The notes under the pieces are model-generated. The model was not told the origin of the DNA. It did no database searches and worked only from the letters and a program-made list of their open reading frames with translations. A DNA stretch of 64,000 nucleotides from Spirometra erinaceieuropaei (taxonomy: Eukaryota > Platyhelminthes > Cestoda > Diphyllobothriidea > Diphyllobothriidae): positions 336,854 to 400,853 of the forward strand of contig CACRXP010000606.1 in the NCBI GenBank assembly GCA_902702965.1. Reading direction: 5' to 3'. The position numbers were made by a program, and so were the translations under genes. This document shows, one piece after another, positions 32,927 to 46,978 of this stretch (its first letter is position 1; the number at the start of each line of letters is the position of its first letter).

Positions 32927-35900
32927 CTAACCATATGGTCAGTCTTAACTTGATCTGGTACTCCCTAGCTCTTTTGTTGGTTAGCCTCTTTTCCTTCTCT
33001 TTCATCAATCGCTTTTTTAAGTGACTGCTTTTATTATTTATTCCACGCGAGTCAAACAATGTGCTTGATGTTTTGCATTATTTGCTCTGTTTAAATTTAA
33101 ATTGCTGTATGCCCATTGTCTGTTGTCTGTGTTATCCAACGATGGGTTGTGGTTGATAAGCTGTCGTGAAATTTATTGATATCGATAAGTACTGATATTT
33201 ACGTCCATTTCAAACTAGTGTGCAAGACAAATGATGCAAAATGGAAGACAATCGTTTTTAGTTTTCATAGCACGTTCTTCCCAAAAGTGGACAAAAAGCA
33301 AACAGATTACATAATGAGAGTTAATTTACGGTAAACATCAAGGAAAAGTCTTTTATTTTACCCGAAAGAGTAAGTATCTAATATCAGCCTTGATGAAATA
33401 AGTTTTTTTATTCTACTGCGTCAACTCTACGCAAAAGACTTTGCTTTAAATTAATGAAAGTACAGTCTGAATAAGGTGTCTGGGGATAGTCTGTAATATT
33501 CTAAAGAACTATTAAAATGGGACATGTAAAACATTCGCTCGAAACTATAATTGCCTTTTCTCTTTTAATATTCTAAAATGGCTGGTATGACATCAAGTAC
33601 AAATAGAGAATATGCTTCCTCGTCACTTACTATGTAATCGCATGATAACTCCGTTTTGGCACCCAGTTATATCGAATAAATTTACGAAAACATAAATGCT
33701 CACAATATGTGATTTGCACTGGAATTCCTCTGCAGACAGAAATGTCGAATGCCATTTTACTGTTCATTTACGAAGTGAAATATCAGTATGGGGCAGTTAT
33801 GAGTACTCCCGATCTACAGGTAACATCGCGCAAAATTCTGGGGTAGTTAGGGTGAGAGTTGGCGTGAGGTTAGCGCAAAGATCAGGATAACGATTGGGAT
33901 GGAATTCAGGACACGGATACGTGGTAATCCCTTGAGTTCAATGTATCGTCACTTGTAATACCAGCTGTCTTTATTCGCGTGTCCAACCTATTCATATTCT
34001 CACTTATCAATATTAATAGCAATAGGAATAACGTATGGAAAAGTTTGTTAAATAAACGCCTTATGAGCCTGGATTCTTCATTGCGATCTGCTATAATTTT
34101 TGGCTAGAAAAACATGCCCTTTTAACGCTTTCGGCTCATAGTATGTTGTCAACGACGAAGGTTCCATTATTATCATTATAACTGCTAATGGAGTTCACAT
34201 TTCGTCAAAATAAGTATTTAACATATATCATGCACCTGCATAATTTTTTTTAATCACTAAGGCAACGTGCAATAATGAAAGTAATGTTTGCCGCTGAAGT
34301 GGTTGTTTCGGCGGTATTTTTTCATCAACATTTGGTATTCTGACCACAAATGGTTGCATACTCGGAGTCTAAACCGGAGTCCAGTGAGTCCTTGGGCATT
34401 CTGGATTGAATACCCAGACCTGCTGACACCGTTGATCTAGTTTCCTTGGCAGAGTTAGACGGCATTAGAAGTCACACGGGATGTCGCGCGCTGATTCAAC
34501 TTGACTGTTTAAGAGAAAGGGGCATGTTTAACTTGTTTTAAATCTTCACGTTTAAAACTCATACGCATATTTCAAGCTGATTGCTAATCGGTAATAGAGA
34601 GGTAAGAGCAGTCTTGGACGATAGATAGTGGTCTCGAAGCTCACATGGGCGGACGTCTGACTAAACATACTCAATGATTAAACGGCTCATGTTCAGACAG
34701 CCCACACTTGCCATGAAAGAAGTTATAATTTTCCGAGGCTGACAGTAGTCATCCTAGTGTTTCCTTTCTTTGATGATATAATTTTTAAGACTTCTAATTG
34801 TCAATTCTTATGTAACACCTACTTGTTGCAATTTTGGCTTGCAACAAAGATTGATCGCACAATTTACCATTATGAATTGATGTCAACAGGAGGCGGTCAC
34901 TTAACTCCAGCGGCCAAATGCCTCGTTCGAATTTTTGATGATCGGTTAACCTAGATGAAAGTATGAGAGTTCACAAGACTGAACCAAGGATGCAGCAGCT
35001 CCTGTCCAATCTGTCTTGGAACAGGCAATTAAAATTTAATCTTTCAAACGAATTGAACTACGGTTAAAAAGAAACGAGTGCACAATTCCGTTGGGTCTTG
35101 TTCTAAAACAAAACCGATATTAAGAAGTTTTATTTGGGTAGAAATGAGAAAATCGCTACCAATTTGATGATATCAAAAAACAAAAGGAAGATGTAATGTA
35201 CTGGTCTGTGGAAAGTTTTACGGTTACTACCGCAGCTGTCAAAATTGTCTTTGAATAACTATACTGTCAAAAAACTGTATACAGACAAGTGGAATATAGC
35301 GTATCTAACTTTGTATTTGCTGATAAACGATGGGAACGCATTAGTCCATGAGCGTTTTCTCACGGACAGACGATTGATTTTACCACTTCTCAGTTTCTAC
35401 AAACCCTATATTTCTAAGTTGCTATTTGCAAACATTTTCGCCTGGTTTTTCAAGAAAAGTGCAGTTATCAAGTATGGATTTTCACCACTTATCAACAGGA
35501 TTCTCTCCCATTTTTACTACCTTCGTGAAGTGCAGTTTTATTATCACGCTCATAACCTGACGTCGTTTACGAAACAACTTTTGTCTGGAATTCGATAACC
35601 GTTACTAGATAGTACGAAGTAGCAAGAGTTTACAACTATTTAATTCCGGCGCACTGACGACGACTGAATTTTAATTTTTGAAATCGCAACTGTGGACTTG
35701 CACTTTTTTCTCCACAGGATAATTCTACTATAGAATAAACTTTCCAAACTTTATTTGCGTCCTTTCATGTGATCCATGATTTTCATTTTCCTATAAGACT
35801 TAGAAGTGCAGACCTATCAGCCAAGGGAAGACTATTTTGTGCTTTACTTTAGTGTTACCTTTGAAGTCATTTATTGTCGAGTAAAAAGACAAAAAGACAA

Positions 35901-36904
35901 CGAGTTTTTTCAGAAAACTTCGAAACATTTGCAAGTATACCTTACAGGACTCATAAAACAGAAATTAGCTTGTGCAATTTATTGGAAATTCTACCATTGT
36001 CGTGGCGTTATTTTTGAACCCCTGCCATATAAAGTGAAAATATAGGCGGCTTCTGACTCAGAAGATGGTATGACCCGCCTATTTTTGGTAGCAAAAGAGC
36101 GCTTCTAAAGAAGGTACTACTAAAGCCAGTTTATTTGCTCAGAACGATTTCTATTCTAGCGCTGGTCGAGATCCGTGCGTTCCTTGCTGACTTTGAAGTT
36201 CCTTGCTGGTTTTAAAAGTGAATAAATTAACAATATATTTTACGCCTTTTATCCTCGCAATAATTGTAAGAGGTTATGAGTAACTGACTTAAAATGCTGA
36301 AATTACATCAAAAAATGTTCATTGGTGCTTTAAAAACGTAGTAGATTTCTTTGGCTTCAATCTCTAACTTCAATTTTTGGTCTGCATCCGCCGACTTCAA
36401 GAAGAGAGGGAAGCAAGGCAATGAACATAAGCTTTAAAAGCTGAGACGTTCCATTTTCTCCTAAAAGAGAATTTATCTTTCTACCACGGGCAGACATTTT
36501 CAAACATGTCCCCCGAACCAGTAAGTTAACATTTGCTCACTTCTAAGATCCGTTCGACGTTTGTGTGCTAAAGATATCGATACCCGAGCAGTTCAAAAGT
36601 TTTTAATTGTTAACAAGGGCTGCCGTGTATTTTAATCTCGTTGAAAATTTGAAAAGACACTTTTGCTTACGTTGGATATAAATTACGCTATGAAAGTCGC
36701 TGCACCTGCATCTGCGCAGTTTCCCCAAATTGGGACACGTATTCATCTTTCCGGCTGGTTAAGTACTTGAGTAACCTAGGGTTTTTAGTGCTGGATGTTC
36801 GCAATGCCAACCTGTTTGGTTTTCTTAAGTAAGAGAGTTGTTTGTAAAAGATAGCAAGAGGCAGTATATAAAAAGCTTACAGTTATCAGAAAAATATAAT
36901 ATTT
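32927..36904. other. Spacer with no recognisable gene
   Basis: AT-rich. The longest frame (35245-35598 plus, 117 codons) is rich in F, Y, L and K and shows no domain, as expected of a chance ORF in AT-rich DNA. A few GTTAGGG-like words near 33840-33880 could be decayed telomere-like sequence. Confidence 0.5.
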
Positions 36905-37258
36905 AAATTCATTGTGAACAACTCGAGGCTTCGGTGGGATTCGAAACCCCGACAACAAGAAGACTAGGGTACAGCCAACGCTCTAATCACCCGAGCTAGG
37001 AGGACCGATCGGCAGACCTGATTTTTATCTCATTTGGGTCAAGTTACCCGTCCAGCCTACTGTAACGCATGGAATCCGCCAAACCTGCGGCAGTAAACTG
37101 ACTGCCCAAGCAGGATTTTCGAAGCAACCAATCAGAAATCCACCAAAAATACTAACAGGCTCAAAACGCGGCAGTTGAATTAGAACCCGCGTCATCGAGG
37201 GCAGGGCATGAGTACAGACAAGGTTATAGCCACGAGCTATGAGGCACAACCAGCTGTC
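36905..37258 (-). mobile_element. SINE-like repeat Z, copy 2, two tRNA-like units
   Basis: Minus strand order: a tRNA-like head at 37255-37175 (CATAGCTCGTGGCTATAACC, then GCGGGTTCTAATTC as box B); a body at 37165-37020 shared with 18.7 kb; and a second tRNA-like unit at 36998-36905 (TAGCTCGGGTGATTAGAGCG as box A, GGGGTTTCGAATCCC as box B at 36936-36950). The acceptor arms do not pair, so neither is a tRNA gene. The second unit also follows the body in copy 1, which suggests a composite SINE and not two chance neighbours. Confidence 0.6.
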
Positions 37259-40200
37259 ATGAATTTAAGCATGAGCCCTGCCCTTGCTGTCATGGATCAC
37301 AATCCTGCCAAGACCACCGTGGTTTTCACAAATGGGTCAAATAGATCATTCAAACCTCCCCAAAACACCAACTGATATTTCCTAAGGCCATTTTCAATGT
37401 AAATATTGAGAAGATAAGCTTTTTCGGAGTACAGTTTTGACATCTTAATTTGTCTTTAGTGAAGGTGGCCCGTATTCTACATAAATGTTTCTTTGGATGC
37501 ACTAATAAGACAAGAAATATCATACCCTTTTAGTGTTCCTCAGAGCAGAACTACCGAAGTAATACCCATCTAAAGTGACCTTCGGGTATGGATATTCTGA
37601 AAAGCACTACAGCATGCACACCTAAGGCTTTTTTGACCAGACAGGCCTGTTCATGTGAGAGAGGGCGTTAACCTATCTATTCTGTATATTGGACGAAACG
37701 CTGGGCAGTGCCATTTTGTTCTGGTGTTCAGACTGCGTGGGCGGTTGCATAAGGGCAAATAGTCAATAATAGAACTGTCGCGGACCCAGACAACGGCTGT
37801 TTGTTGCCTGTACGACCGCTTGCGAAGGTCTTGGACCAGTTTCAGGAAAAAGCCACAACAAATATTCTGTCCAATAACAAGAGTGGGTCAGCGAACGCCT
37901 CTTTTCATGCGAAGTTTCGTCCACTAAGATAAAAGAATTTGCTTTAAAAATCAGTCGTTATGGGAGCCGAGCGCTGAAATGCACTTAATGCATGTAAATT
38001 CCCCTCTTAGCAAACCATTAAGAAAAGTTGCCTGTGTTCACAGAGAGATTTCGAATATGATTACGGTTATTCACGAACGAGGTTGTTGTAGAGGTGGCGT
38101 TCAGTAATGTAGAAGTATATATAGTAAGTTCATTTGCTTAGTGAATGGGAAAGCACACAGTGCAGCGTGATCGCGAGTGTCCAGGGAAAACATGAATAAC
38201 TCGACAAAGTCGCCACCTCAGTCTCCATGTAATCTCTCCGGCTCGCCTTTGACGGCGTTCCATGCAACTTGATGAGAATGCAAAACATGCAAAGTTTGTC
38301 ATTGTGTCATCATCCGTTGATCTAGTAGGTGGTCAGCTTCTCTCGATCAGTGCACCCGGCGCAGTTTCCAACAGGACTTATATGTTGTGGAAAATCAGTA
38401 ATAATTGTTCAACTAGTCTTTACGTCTCCTTGCTAACCCTATTTCATATATTTTAAATGCTGTTTTCAATATAAGTAGAGTTAGGTCACGTGAATCGTCG
38501 AAATAAACTTATAGTTACACGAAATCAATGCAGGAAAACTCACTTCGTGCAAATGTGTTACCTATAAATGGAAGGAAATGTGGAATGACGACTTCTAAAA
38601 AAAGTAGATGCAATCACTGGAACAAGAACTGTAATCTGATATATGCTCGAAACCATTATCAGAGACAACATCAGACAGAAGAATTCACGCGCACGGTAGT
38701 CCAGAATTTAAAGAGCGCAGTGGTTGTGCCACCACATGCCGTACAAATTAATGACTCCCCCTTCATCGCAGTTTGCTGTGGTTGGTGCGATAGGTGCTCG
38801 ATTCGTTGATCGCGGTGATTTTATCTCCTTCTGTTTTCTTCGGCGTTTTTAGTTGGACATAAACTGCAGCTCCGATTCTAGTTGGTTAGTTATCAAACCC
38901 TCTTTCAGTCGAGCTGTACTGCCATTTTGGCTCCGAAACCCAGATTCAGTGAGCTGTCAGCGGATGTAAATATTGGAGTGAATTTTGCTGATAAATGCAG
39001 ACAACGGGCAATAAATTGCTACTCCGGCCTTGTCTTTAATTTCTGGGTTTACGGGCATCCTTTGCGCTGGCATAATGGAGATAAACCGATGATAATTAAC
39101 GATTATCTAGAAAAAACAGGGCTTAAGCACACGAAATTTTCTCAAATTAGCCTGATTATTCAGTGATGCCATTTGAGCCGGCAAAAGACTGCATGAACTG
39201 TCTCCGTTGCAGAAATTTCCAAATACAAGAAGACCATTATATAGGCCTGAAATTTTTTTAACTCTCCAATGGTCGAACTTTACTTAAAATATCCAAAACG
39301 CTATACATGAGGTACTAGAAAGACCTGGTCAGTTGCGGCGTGCTAAAATATAGATCGAAACCTCAACTGTTGGAAATTCTTAAAAGTGCTGTTGAAAAGT
39401 GGCACCAAAATGACTACTTTTGTTTGGTTTAAACGCGAGTAGGGATGATTTGCGATGAAAAATTAACGTAAGACGCCCTGATGCCTGGGCCTCAGCGAGT
39501 GGAACAGTAGTACGCAGTGTGTCAAACTCCTGCTTGCGGACCAGTTATCATTAATATTTGAGACAATCAGAAGGCTTTTAGAACATTAAGTGGAGGGAAA
39601 GCGATCATGTATTGTGTTTATTAAAATAATACCTCCAGAAAACAGTATTTTCAAACTGAAATAAAGTGGATGTCAAAATCTCGACCGTTTGTTTTATCTC
39701 ATTAACATGTAGATATCAGTATTTTTTAATTTAAGCCCTTTTCTAATAAACTTTGCATTTTGTTTACCGACATACGTATTTTGTTTGCAGTAATATGCAA
39801 AAATATTTGGTAGTAGTTTTTTTCAAAATAAAGTTTTGTGTGCATGCTTATAATGTTTTCAATTCTCTCCGGTTTTTTAAGCCCACAACCATAATCCCGC
39901 CGCAGTTTTATTTTCCATTTAGTCAAAATGTTTATAGTATTGGTTTTAAAGCGTTCGAATATCTTTTAAACGAGAACGGTGGGTAATTATGCACGGGAAT
40001 CGAGACTATCGAAAAAGAGATGTTTAATTAATGATTAATTAAGTGCTTTCGGAGAAAGTTATTTCGCGTGTAAAATAGGTGTCTGTGCTACTATATTAAT
40101 ATAATGGTTCTTAAAATTAAAAACAGTCAACCTTATCCCATATTTGGATAGTCCTCTGCGTTAGGCAGAATTCTTGGCTAAATCTGTAAACTTGGACGTG

Positions 40201-43200
40201 TTTCGTTTAAAGCATACGAAGGTCTTGAAAAGAAATTTGCAAACAGAACAACTTTCTCTAAATTAAATGCGAGACAAGGCATATACAGACACATTAATTA
40301 TTGAAGAGCAAGCATTTTCTTTCTCTAAGAATTTCTATTCATAGATCTGTGCAAGTTGACGTTCTGGAGAATGGTAACAATAGCCACAGGTGAGATTTTG
40401 TCTTAACGTACCACCATTTCTCTATCATATACGTACATTGTATTAGCAGCTACAAAGATTTCGCGTCAAGAGTTAATTTTAACTTTCGGGCACGTGATAC
40501 ATTATCTTTCAGCTGCGTGGTTTTTGCTAATTTCTAGAAGGAAAGGACACGGCGATACCTTTTTAAATTCATAATGGCATTCCACAGTGCACTTTAAATT
40601 GCAGAAAGAAGTCTAAAATGAGCACAGACAATACAAATAGCTTCGTTATAAATAGAAAATGCGGCACGTCGATGGTCGTCAAACGCATATCAGTGTCTTT
40701 CACATGAGTGCACAAATTAGCAAAATGCTCTGGCATCCTTCTTAATTTTATTTTAGAAAAGACGAATTACGTGAAATTTTGTCAAAAACTATACTTAGAA
40801 AGCATTTCTTAAATAAGTGCACTATTATAGAAGGTTCGCCAATTGATCAATAGCATATTCATTACGGCTCATTGTTGTGCGACCATACCTTCTACAGCTA
40901 TTGGGAATCACGTTCAGATGGGCCAATTCACAGGACGTAAACCGCCAGGTGCAGATGAACGACCACCTGAAAAGTTATTTTTAAATGAATTTCTTTAAAA
41001 GCTCTCTTACTTTAAGACTGTTGATGAACGTACATTATGAAAGCCCTTGTTTCGGACAATCGACTGAAAATGTTATGATACACAAAGCATTTATCTTCAT
41101 ATTAGAACGTCGGGAAATTAAACAGACTTTTTCATTATCAAAAAACACACGATAATTTTACAGAACGAATATTTCTTAATACATAGAAAATGATATGCCT
41201 TTGATTGCATCTGTTATTTATGTTCCAGCTTCTAAGCTACAGATCCGACTTATCATCCGTGATCTTGTCAAAAAGCTTATTGCTGGAGCGTCTGTAACCA
41301 AGAAAGCAGGCAAAACAGTTTCATCGTGACGCAACTGCATCCAAAACAACGCAGAACGGGAAAATGCCTTGACTCCGTGACAACCTTTTAAGCTACCTTC
41401 AAAATCCAAGCAGTTGTCTACCTACCCGGCTGAATATTGGACAGACTCTTGAGAAAAGCTCAACATGGAGATTGTTTAAAAGAGTTTTCTAATAATGTGT
41501 TGCATGTGATGTCTTGTTCACTCACTTACCTACGTGAATCGACTTTACGTACTTCTTTATGCTGCGTTCATTCGTCAGGCAACAATAGTATAACTTTTGA
41601 CAATGTTCTTTTCCTTAGAAAACTGTATTTCTAAGGATTCAAATATCGTTTTTAATATTTTTCTGTTTCATTTGTCTTTAATTGTAAGTTGGAAGTTTTG
41701 AAAAGGTTTCCAGTCGATTGCGGATCGTATTTTAAATTACTCATATTTCTTATACTATATACCACTTACCCCACGTCATCTAGAAACAATCTGAGGCGAC
41801 GCCAAGGTTGTGTTAACGTAGTAAGAAGCAACAACGAAACCATCTAACAAGGCCAAGAGTAAGCGCAGGTTTGAATATGTAACGGTTAAGGAACAGAAGA
41901 TTACTGAATGCAGTTATTGAAACTGATTATAAAGAGGGTTATGTTAAAATACGACCCGCAACTTACTTTTGCTGCGAGTCGCACTTCTTAATTAAAAGGG
42001 ACCCCAGGCCACATTTTGCTTCATAAAAGCCTATATTATGCTTCTACGTTGTTCCTGAGGTGGGTATGCATAAATAAAGTTTAGCACATAAATTCTGATT
42101 TAGATTGTTTACGCGTCTGTAGGGAATTTACAAATTCATTTGCATTTGGTGACCTAACCTATGAAAAGTGTCGAAATTCAGGAATGATTGCTAATCGCCA
42201 GCAAACAAACATCAATGAAAGAACCTTATGTCTGCGGTTATAAAAAAAATTTTAGGAGAGTAACAAAACATAAAGAAATGTTAAAGATAATGTTATGCTG
42301 TTCAGAAATGTCAATTTTTCAAGAAAGCGGCAAATCCCAAAAACGTCCAAAATGGTTATAACTGTTTACCATTTTGCTCCTGTTGTACAGAAATTCCGCC
42401 CATGTAAAACACTGAGAATACATGACAGCACAAAATAGACTAATCTTGGAAAATAATCCCTAGGTGAATTTTACGCTCAAAAATGCCTAAGGAATTAATG
42501 TAACTACAGGTGTAGTGATTTGCTAGCAATCTTCATTCTAAGCATAGATTCCAAACCAATTGCATAAGAATTCACTGTATTTTGTATGCATTTGAATTGA
42601 CTAAGGTGTGGCTCAACAAGGCATAGTGGATGTTGCCTTATTTAATCGACAGGGGCGGCATGGATACGAAAGGTTTCACAAAGTTACTTTTTGTCACACG
42701 GTTCAGCGAATAAGCACTTTATATAGAATTAAAATGTGTTACTGTAAACCTATCATTTTGCGTATATAAAGAGAACTGTTGTTCCATAAAACTGACTTGA
42801 ACTTTCTCCTTGTGGACTAAAGTGAATTTTGAATAGAATTTTAAATATAACTGAATGCTTATCGATTTTGGTGCTTGTTAAAACCATGAAAGCGAGATAT
42901 GACCTGATGGCATTTTTCCAATTTCGCATGGGTTATATTTGAAGACTCACCCAAGCAGGTATCTCCATTGTAGAATAAAATGAACGCCTACAATAAAGGT
43001 CAGCAAAAAATGTGCTTTCGATCATTTATAAAACTTTTTATAATGAGTTCCTTTTTAAGACGTGCTTTAATATTGCATTCCGTTGACGGATGTCTGTGCA
43101 CTTTACATTTTCACGCATGAAGCCAAGGTTAATCTGACACGTTTGGCCGTTTTTTGTGCTGCCAAAAATGTTATTAATTTTCCACTGCAAACGTAAGAAT

Positions 43201-43439
43201 ATGCATTTATCTTTATATTACGACCATTTTGGCTATCCCAGCTTTCTTTTGGTTGGCATTCTACGATTTTAAGCGCATACAAGGACGGCCATACGAGTAT
43301 TGATATTTTGTTAAAAACACTAATGTTTTGCTGCTTTCATTTCTGATTTAGTTATATGAAGACGTTAGACAGCACGAACAGCAATGTTTCGTATGTTAAA
43401 GTCTGAAAATAAATATTCGGTGGTAAGCATTTTTGTGAC
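37259..43439. other. Spacer with no firm gene
   Basis: AT-rich with short ORFs only. The sole item I single out is the promoter-like arrangement at 38112-38270. No repeat from elsewhere in the window was recognised. Confidence 0.5.
38112..38270 (+). promoter_or_regulatory. Speculative TATA promoter and short first exon
   Basis: A TATA-like AGTATATATAGTAAG begins near 38114. About 75 bases on, an ATG at 38192 in a favourable context (GAAAACATGA) opens a 26-codon frame, MNNSTKSPPQSPCNLSGSPL..., rich in serine and proline. A possible donor (CATGTAATC) lies within it near 38229. This could be a first exon with a long intron after it, but TATA-like words are common in AT-rich DNA and no second exon was found. 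Confidence 0.15.
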
Positions 43440-43930
43440 GAAAACTTGATTTTTCCAAGCGACGAAACAATTTTGGCACATTTTAGCAAAGGATTGCTTG
43501 TGTGCTTTATTATTGCGCTTTAGTATACCAGATAGCACGGATTTGTTAATCTGACTTTCAAAAAATAAATAAAACTCTTGGTTGTCTAAAAAACTTTTGT
43601 GCCAGCATCTTGAATCCCACGACTGATATATGACCACAGCAGCAGTCTCGGGAGCAAATTATTTTCCCTTTAAAGAAAAACAAGCTCAGATGTGCACTAA
43701 AAGTCTAGGATAGGTATTAGCATAGGAAATTTCCCGTATATCACGACGTCCATTTTCGCTAAAATTTATGAAAGCTTTGCTCGAAAAATTACGCGGACAC
43801 AATTTCTGCAAAAGGAAAGAACATTTTTTGAATCGGCTAGACGAGCGGGCAAAATTCGCAAAGTTTAATACGCCTGAAGATTCTAACATCTATTTTTGTC
43901 ATCAAGTTTCATGAGGTAGATCACAGACTG
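43440..43930 (+). repeat. Ancient direct duplication V, unit 1
   Basis: About 490 bases that align with 44340-44835 with scattered indels. Shared anchors are TTTTGGCACATTTTAGCAAAGG / TTTTGGCCCATTTTTACAAAGG-type words, ATTACTGCGCTTTGG-type words, GCTAGACGAGCGGGCAAAAT / GCTTGACAAGCGAGCCAAAT, and TGTCATCAAGTTTC / TGTCATCAGGTTTC. Identity looks like about two thirds. No coding potential recognised. The identity of the element is unknown. Confidence 0.65.
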
Positions 43931-44339
43931 TGAGTTAAGTGACTATAGTTTTATTAATATAGAGGGCAGCTATCATTATTTTGTGGACAGAAGTACTAAC
44001 AAGTCAATGATACAATGGGTGGTCTAGCTAATGAAAGTTCGTAGTCACAGTGTGAGTGAGAGGTATTTCATGCATTTAGTTTTGTTATTTGTGTTTTTTA
44101 AATTGAATCGATTTACCGGAGAAATTCATTTCAACCCAGTTTTATGAAAGAAACGCCGGTCGGATTTTGGCAAAACCCGCTTTTCATTGATATCCAGGCG
44201 ATTTCTTACAATATGTTTGCTAGTCCCATTTCTAATTACGTATATGCAAATAATAGCTCGCACAAGAAGTAATGTTTAATGCGTTCAAGACTGCACATGG
44301 GTATACAATGGTAGTCACTCTGGTAACAGGACAAAGAAC

Positions 44340-44835
44340 TTCCCAAAAAGGGAAACGGTTTTGGCCCATTTTTACAAAGGACTATGTTTGTAATTCATTA
44401 CTGCGCTTTGGGACATCATATCGAGCAAACTTGCTAATATGACTCCTGAAAATAGGTATAAGTCTGGTTCTCTTGAAATAGCCTGTGTGATAACAACCTG
44501 ATAGCTACGGTTAGCGTCCGGCAAAAAATCAATACTCAACCGCATAGTAAACTGTCGCAAAAAATTAATCTAGCTTCGAGAAGCGCGAACGAAATCTTGG
44601 ACAGATACTAGCAGAAGAAATAATTTACGTACATCACAACGTCTTCTTGCGCTTGAATATGTGAACATTTTGATCCAGTTAATTACGTAGACACTTTTTA
44701 TACAAAAAACGGATATATACTTAAAAAGGCTTGACAAGCGAGCCAAATTTGCGACGTTTAGAGTGTCCGACAATTCTCATATAACTTTCTGTCATCAGGT
44801 TTCGCAAGATAAGTCACGTACTACAGTTTTTGGGG
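44340..44835 (+). repeat. Ancient direct duplication V, unit 2
   Basis: Second unit, same orientation, about 900 bases downstream. The sequence between the units (43931-44339) is not obviously duplicated, so either two insertions of one unknown repeat or an old tandem duplication with later divergence would explain it. Confidence 0.65.
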
Positions 44836-46978
44836 GAAATCTATGCGTGCAAAAACGATGCTTGACCTTCAATTGCAATCACTATAAAAGTGCAGAAAAG
44901 TTGCGAAATGTTACGAACTGCAGAGCACAGGTTATCGCCACCATGCAAGTTAAAAAATGGGGAAAATCGGGAAAAACCTAAAATATTGCCTTGCTTAATG
45001 CTAATTAATTTATGGTGAAGCAAGTTCGTAAATCCAACCTGCAAACCGTAAGCGTGTATTTAATGACCAAGTCTATCTCAGTGTTTTGGGATACATGACA
45101 ATCATTTGATTGCTTTAGTACAAACATGCTTTTCTATTTTCTTTACTAACTAAGTCTTATTGACGCATGGCCAAAAAAGCAAAATTTGAGCAGAAAAATT
45201 CAGCATTTAACTTGCTAAATTAAATGTTTTCATGTTGTTAACAACAAGGCTAGCGGCAAAAATAACTTTTGCTGGACGCGGGTCGTTGTCATACGCGTGC
45301 CCAAGGAATCGCTTCATACATTTGCTTATCTATAGTTAAGAATGGCTCAAATCGTAAGATGGCACCCATTCTGAAATATACTCTCTAAGTAATTCGTAAT
45401 GTACAGCCAAAAGTACGAAAATCGTCCCTGCTTTAAGGAGATGTCACTCATTCCCTTTTTTCTTTAGTCGTGGCCCTTGTCAACCCCATGTTTCTGACAG
45501 AATCCGCTTGAAAACTACAAATGGTCCCGCAGTCGAACCGTGATATGAAAAAAACATAGATCTGATGGCTGTAACGAAAATAAAATGTCATGCTCGAATT
45601 GTGCTTTTGAATTTACCTCGGTCGACACGCAACCTAAAATTGGGCGCGTTTTTGAAGGTCTAGGCTACAGTTCTCATGGATACTTGCGTGGTGAGAGGTG
45701 ATTGATAATAAAGAATGTTATCCACGAAGGCTAGAAGTTTAAGTGGTCAGTTATGCCGATTAGTCCCAGACCAACTCTGTTCCGCTACGATTTAAAGCCC
45801 AAATCTAGATTATTTGGGTACTGAAAAGTTGTGTTATGCCTTGTTGACGTGCGGTGCATGGAAACCTTTCCACAGATAATTTCTGTTAGAAGTCAGGGAT
45901 GTTCTGTGTAATCTACCATATAAAGAGCTAAAAAAGAATTTAGTTTGACAAGTTGGTTAACTCTGTTTGCACTATATTTTACTGTCTGCAAACTTAAGGG
46001 GCAAGACAATGTCTAGTTAACACAAATCGAGGATGTGAGTAAAGTCTTATAGTTTGCATTCATAAGAAAATGAAAAAGTGGCTTTGTTGTTTGCGAAAAT
46101 TAAAAAAACCATTTCGGCATTTAAAGGCGAAAATGTATGTCTGTTATTTTTCAGGGTGCAACTGTTCATGCTCTACGGAAGCATGTTAACATGCTATACT
46201 TGCAGTTGATGATTCAAATCGCAAATGTCTTGCAAGTTGGAAAAGGCCGTGCAATGCAGCAACCGTTCACTCGTTTTCCTCGAGGATTCGTAAAATTTTC
46301 TAAATGACAGTCTTCTAGCGGCAAAAATGTCATTTGCTAGTTAAAAGTAAACTGCTTCAGTGGAGATCAGTAAACCAAAACCCGGGGTGTATTGCATTTT
46401 ATTAATCCAAGACTTACTGTGCAACTGAATAGCATACGATGGTATATAAAGATGAGAAAATGGAAAAGACAGTAGGTATCAGAAAAGATGCGATCACTAG
46501 AGCAAGAAGTCTATTGGCCTGACTTTTCGGATTCTCACTGGAACCTATCACCAGAGACGTTTCAGCAAATTAAATCTTTACGTTTGCTTTTGAAATTTTG
46601 CTTTTCTGGCCTGGAGTCAATGTGACTTAGTCAGCAATGGAAATAAAATGAAAAAATAAAACTAAAACGTGTAAATTTCTCTCTTTATACGCATTGCACT
46701 AATAACTCTTTGAGACGTGAAAACAGCCAAATTGTCTAAAAAATTGTCAAACGCAAATTCCAGCCATTCTCATATTAAAACTTTTTCATGCACCTTGTCA
46801 AATACTCCTGATAAAAAGACATTCTTTACCGGCCTCAACTTTGGACTTTCGTGAAAATAAAAGTTGTTTGAAAGCCGCAGATGGAAGAGCCTGTGTTGTC
46901 TAAAAAGTGAAGTGTAGGCATAAACGTTACTTGGAGCACATATCCTCCGAGCGGTCAATGGCAACATCATTCTACAGG
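44836..46978. other. Spacer with no recognisable gene
   Basis: AT-rich, with short ORFs only. Ends at the TA flank of the next transposon. Confidence 0.55.

Noticed and set aside
35245..35598. 117-codon plus-strand ORF
   Set aside because: F, Y, L, K and N-rich composition typical of AT-rich chance frames; no domain, no neighbouring gene signals.
36905..37000. Possible functional tRNA gene
   Set aside because: Boxes A and B are present but acceptor and anticodon stems do not pair, and the same unit recurs as part of a dispersed repeat.
41560..41600. Hammerhead-like CTGACGA on the minus strand (TTGCCTGACGAATG)
   Set aside because: No GAA at the right distance and no closing helices I or III.
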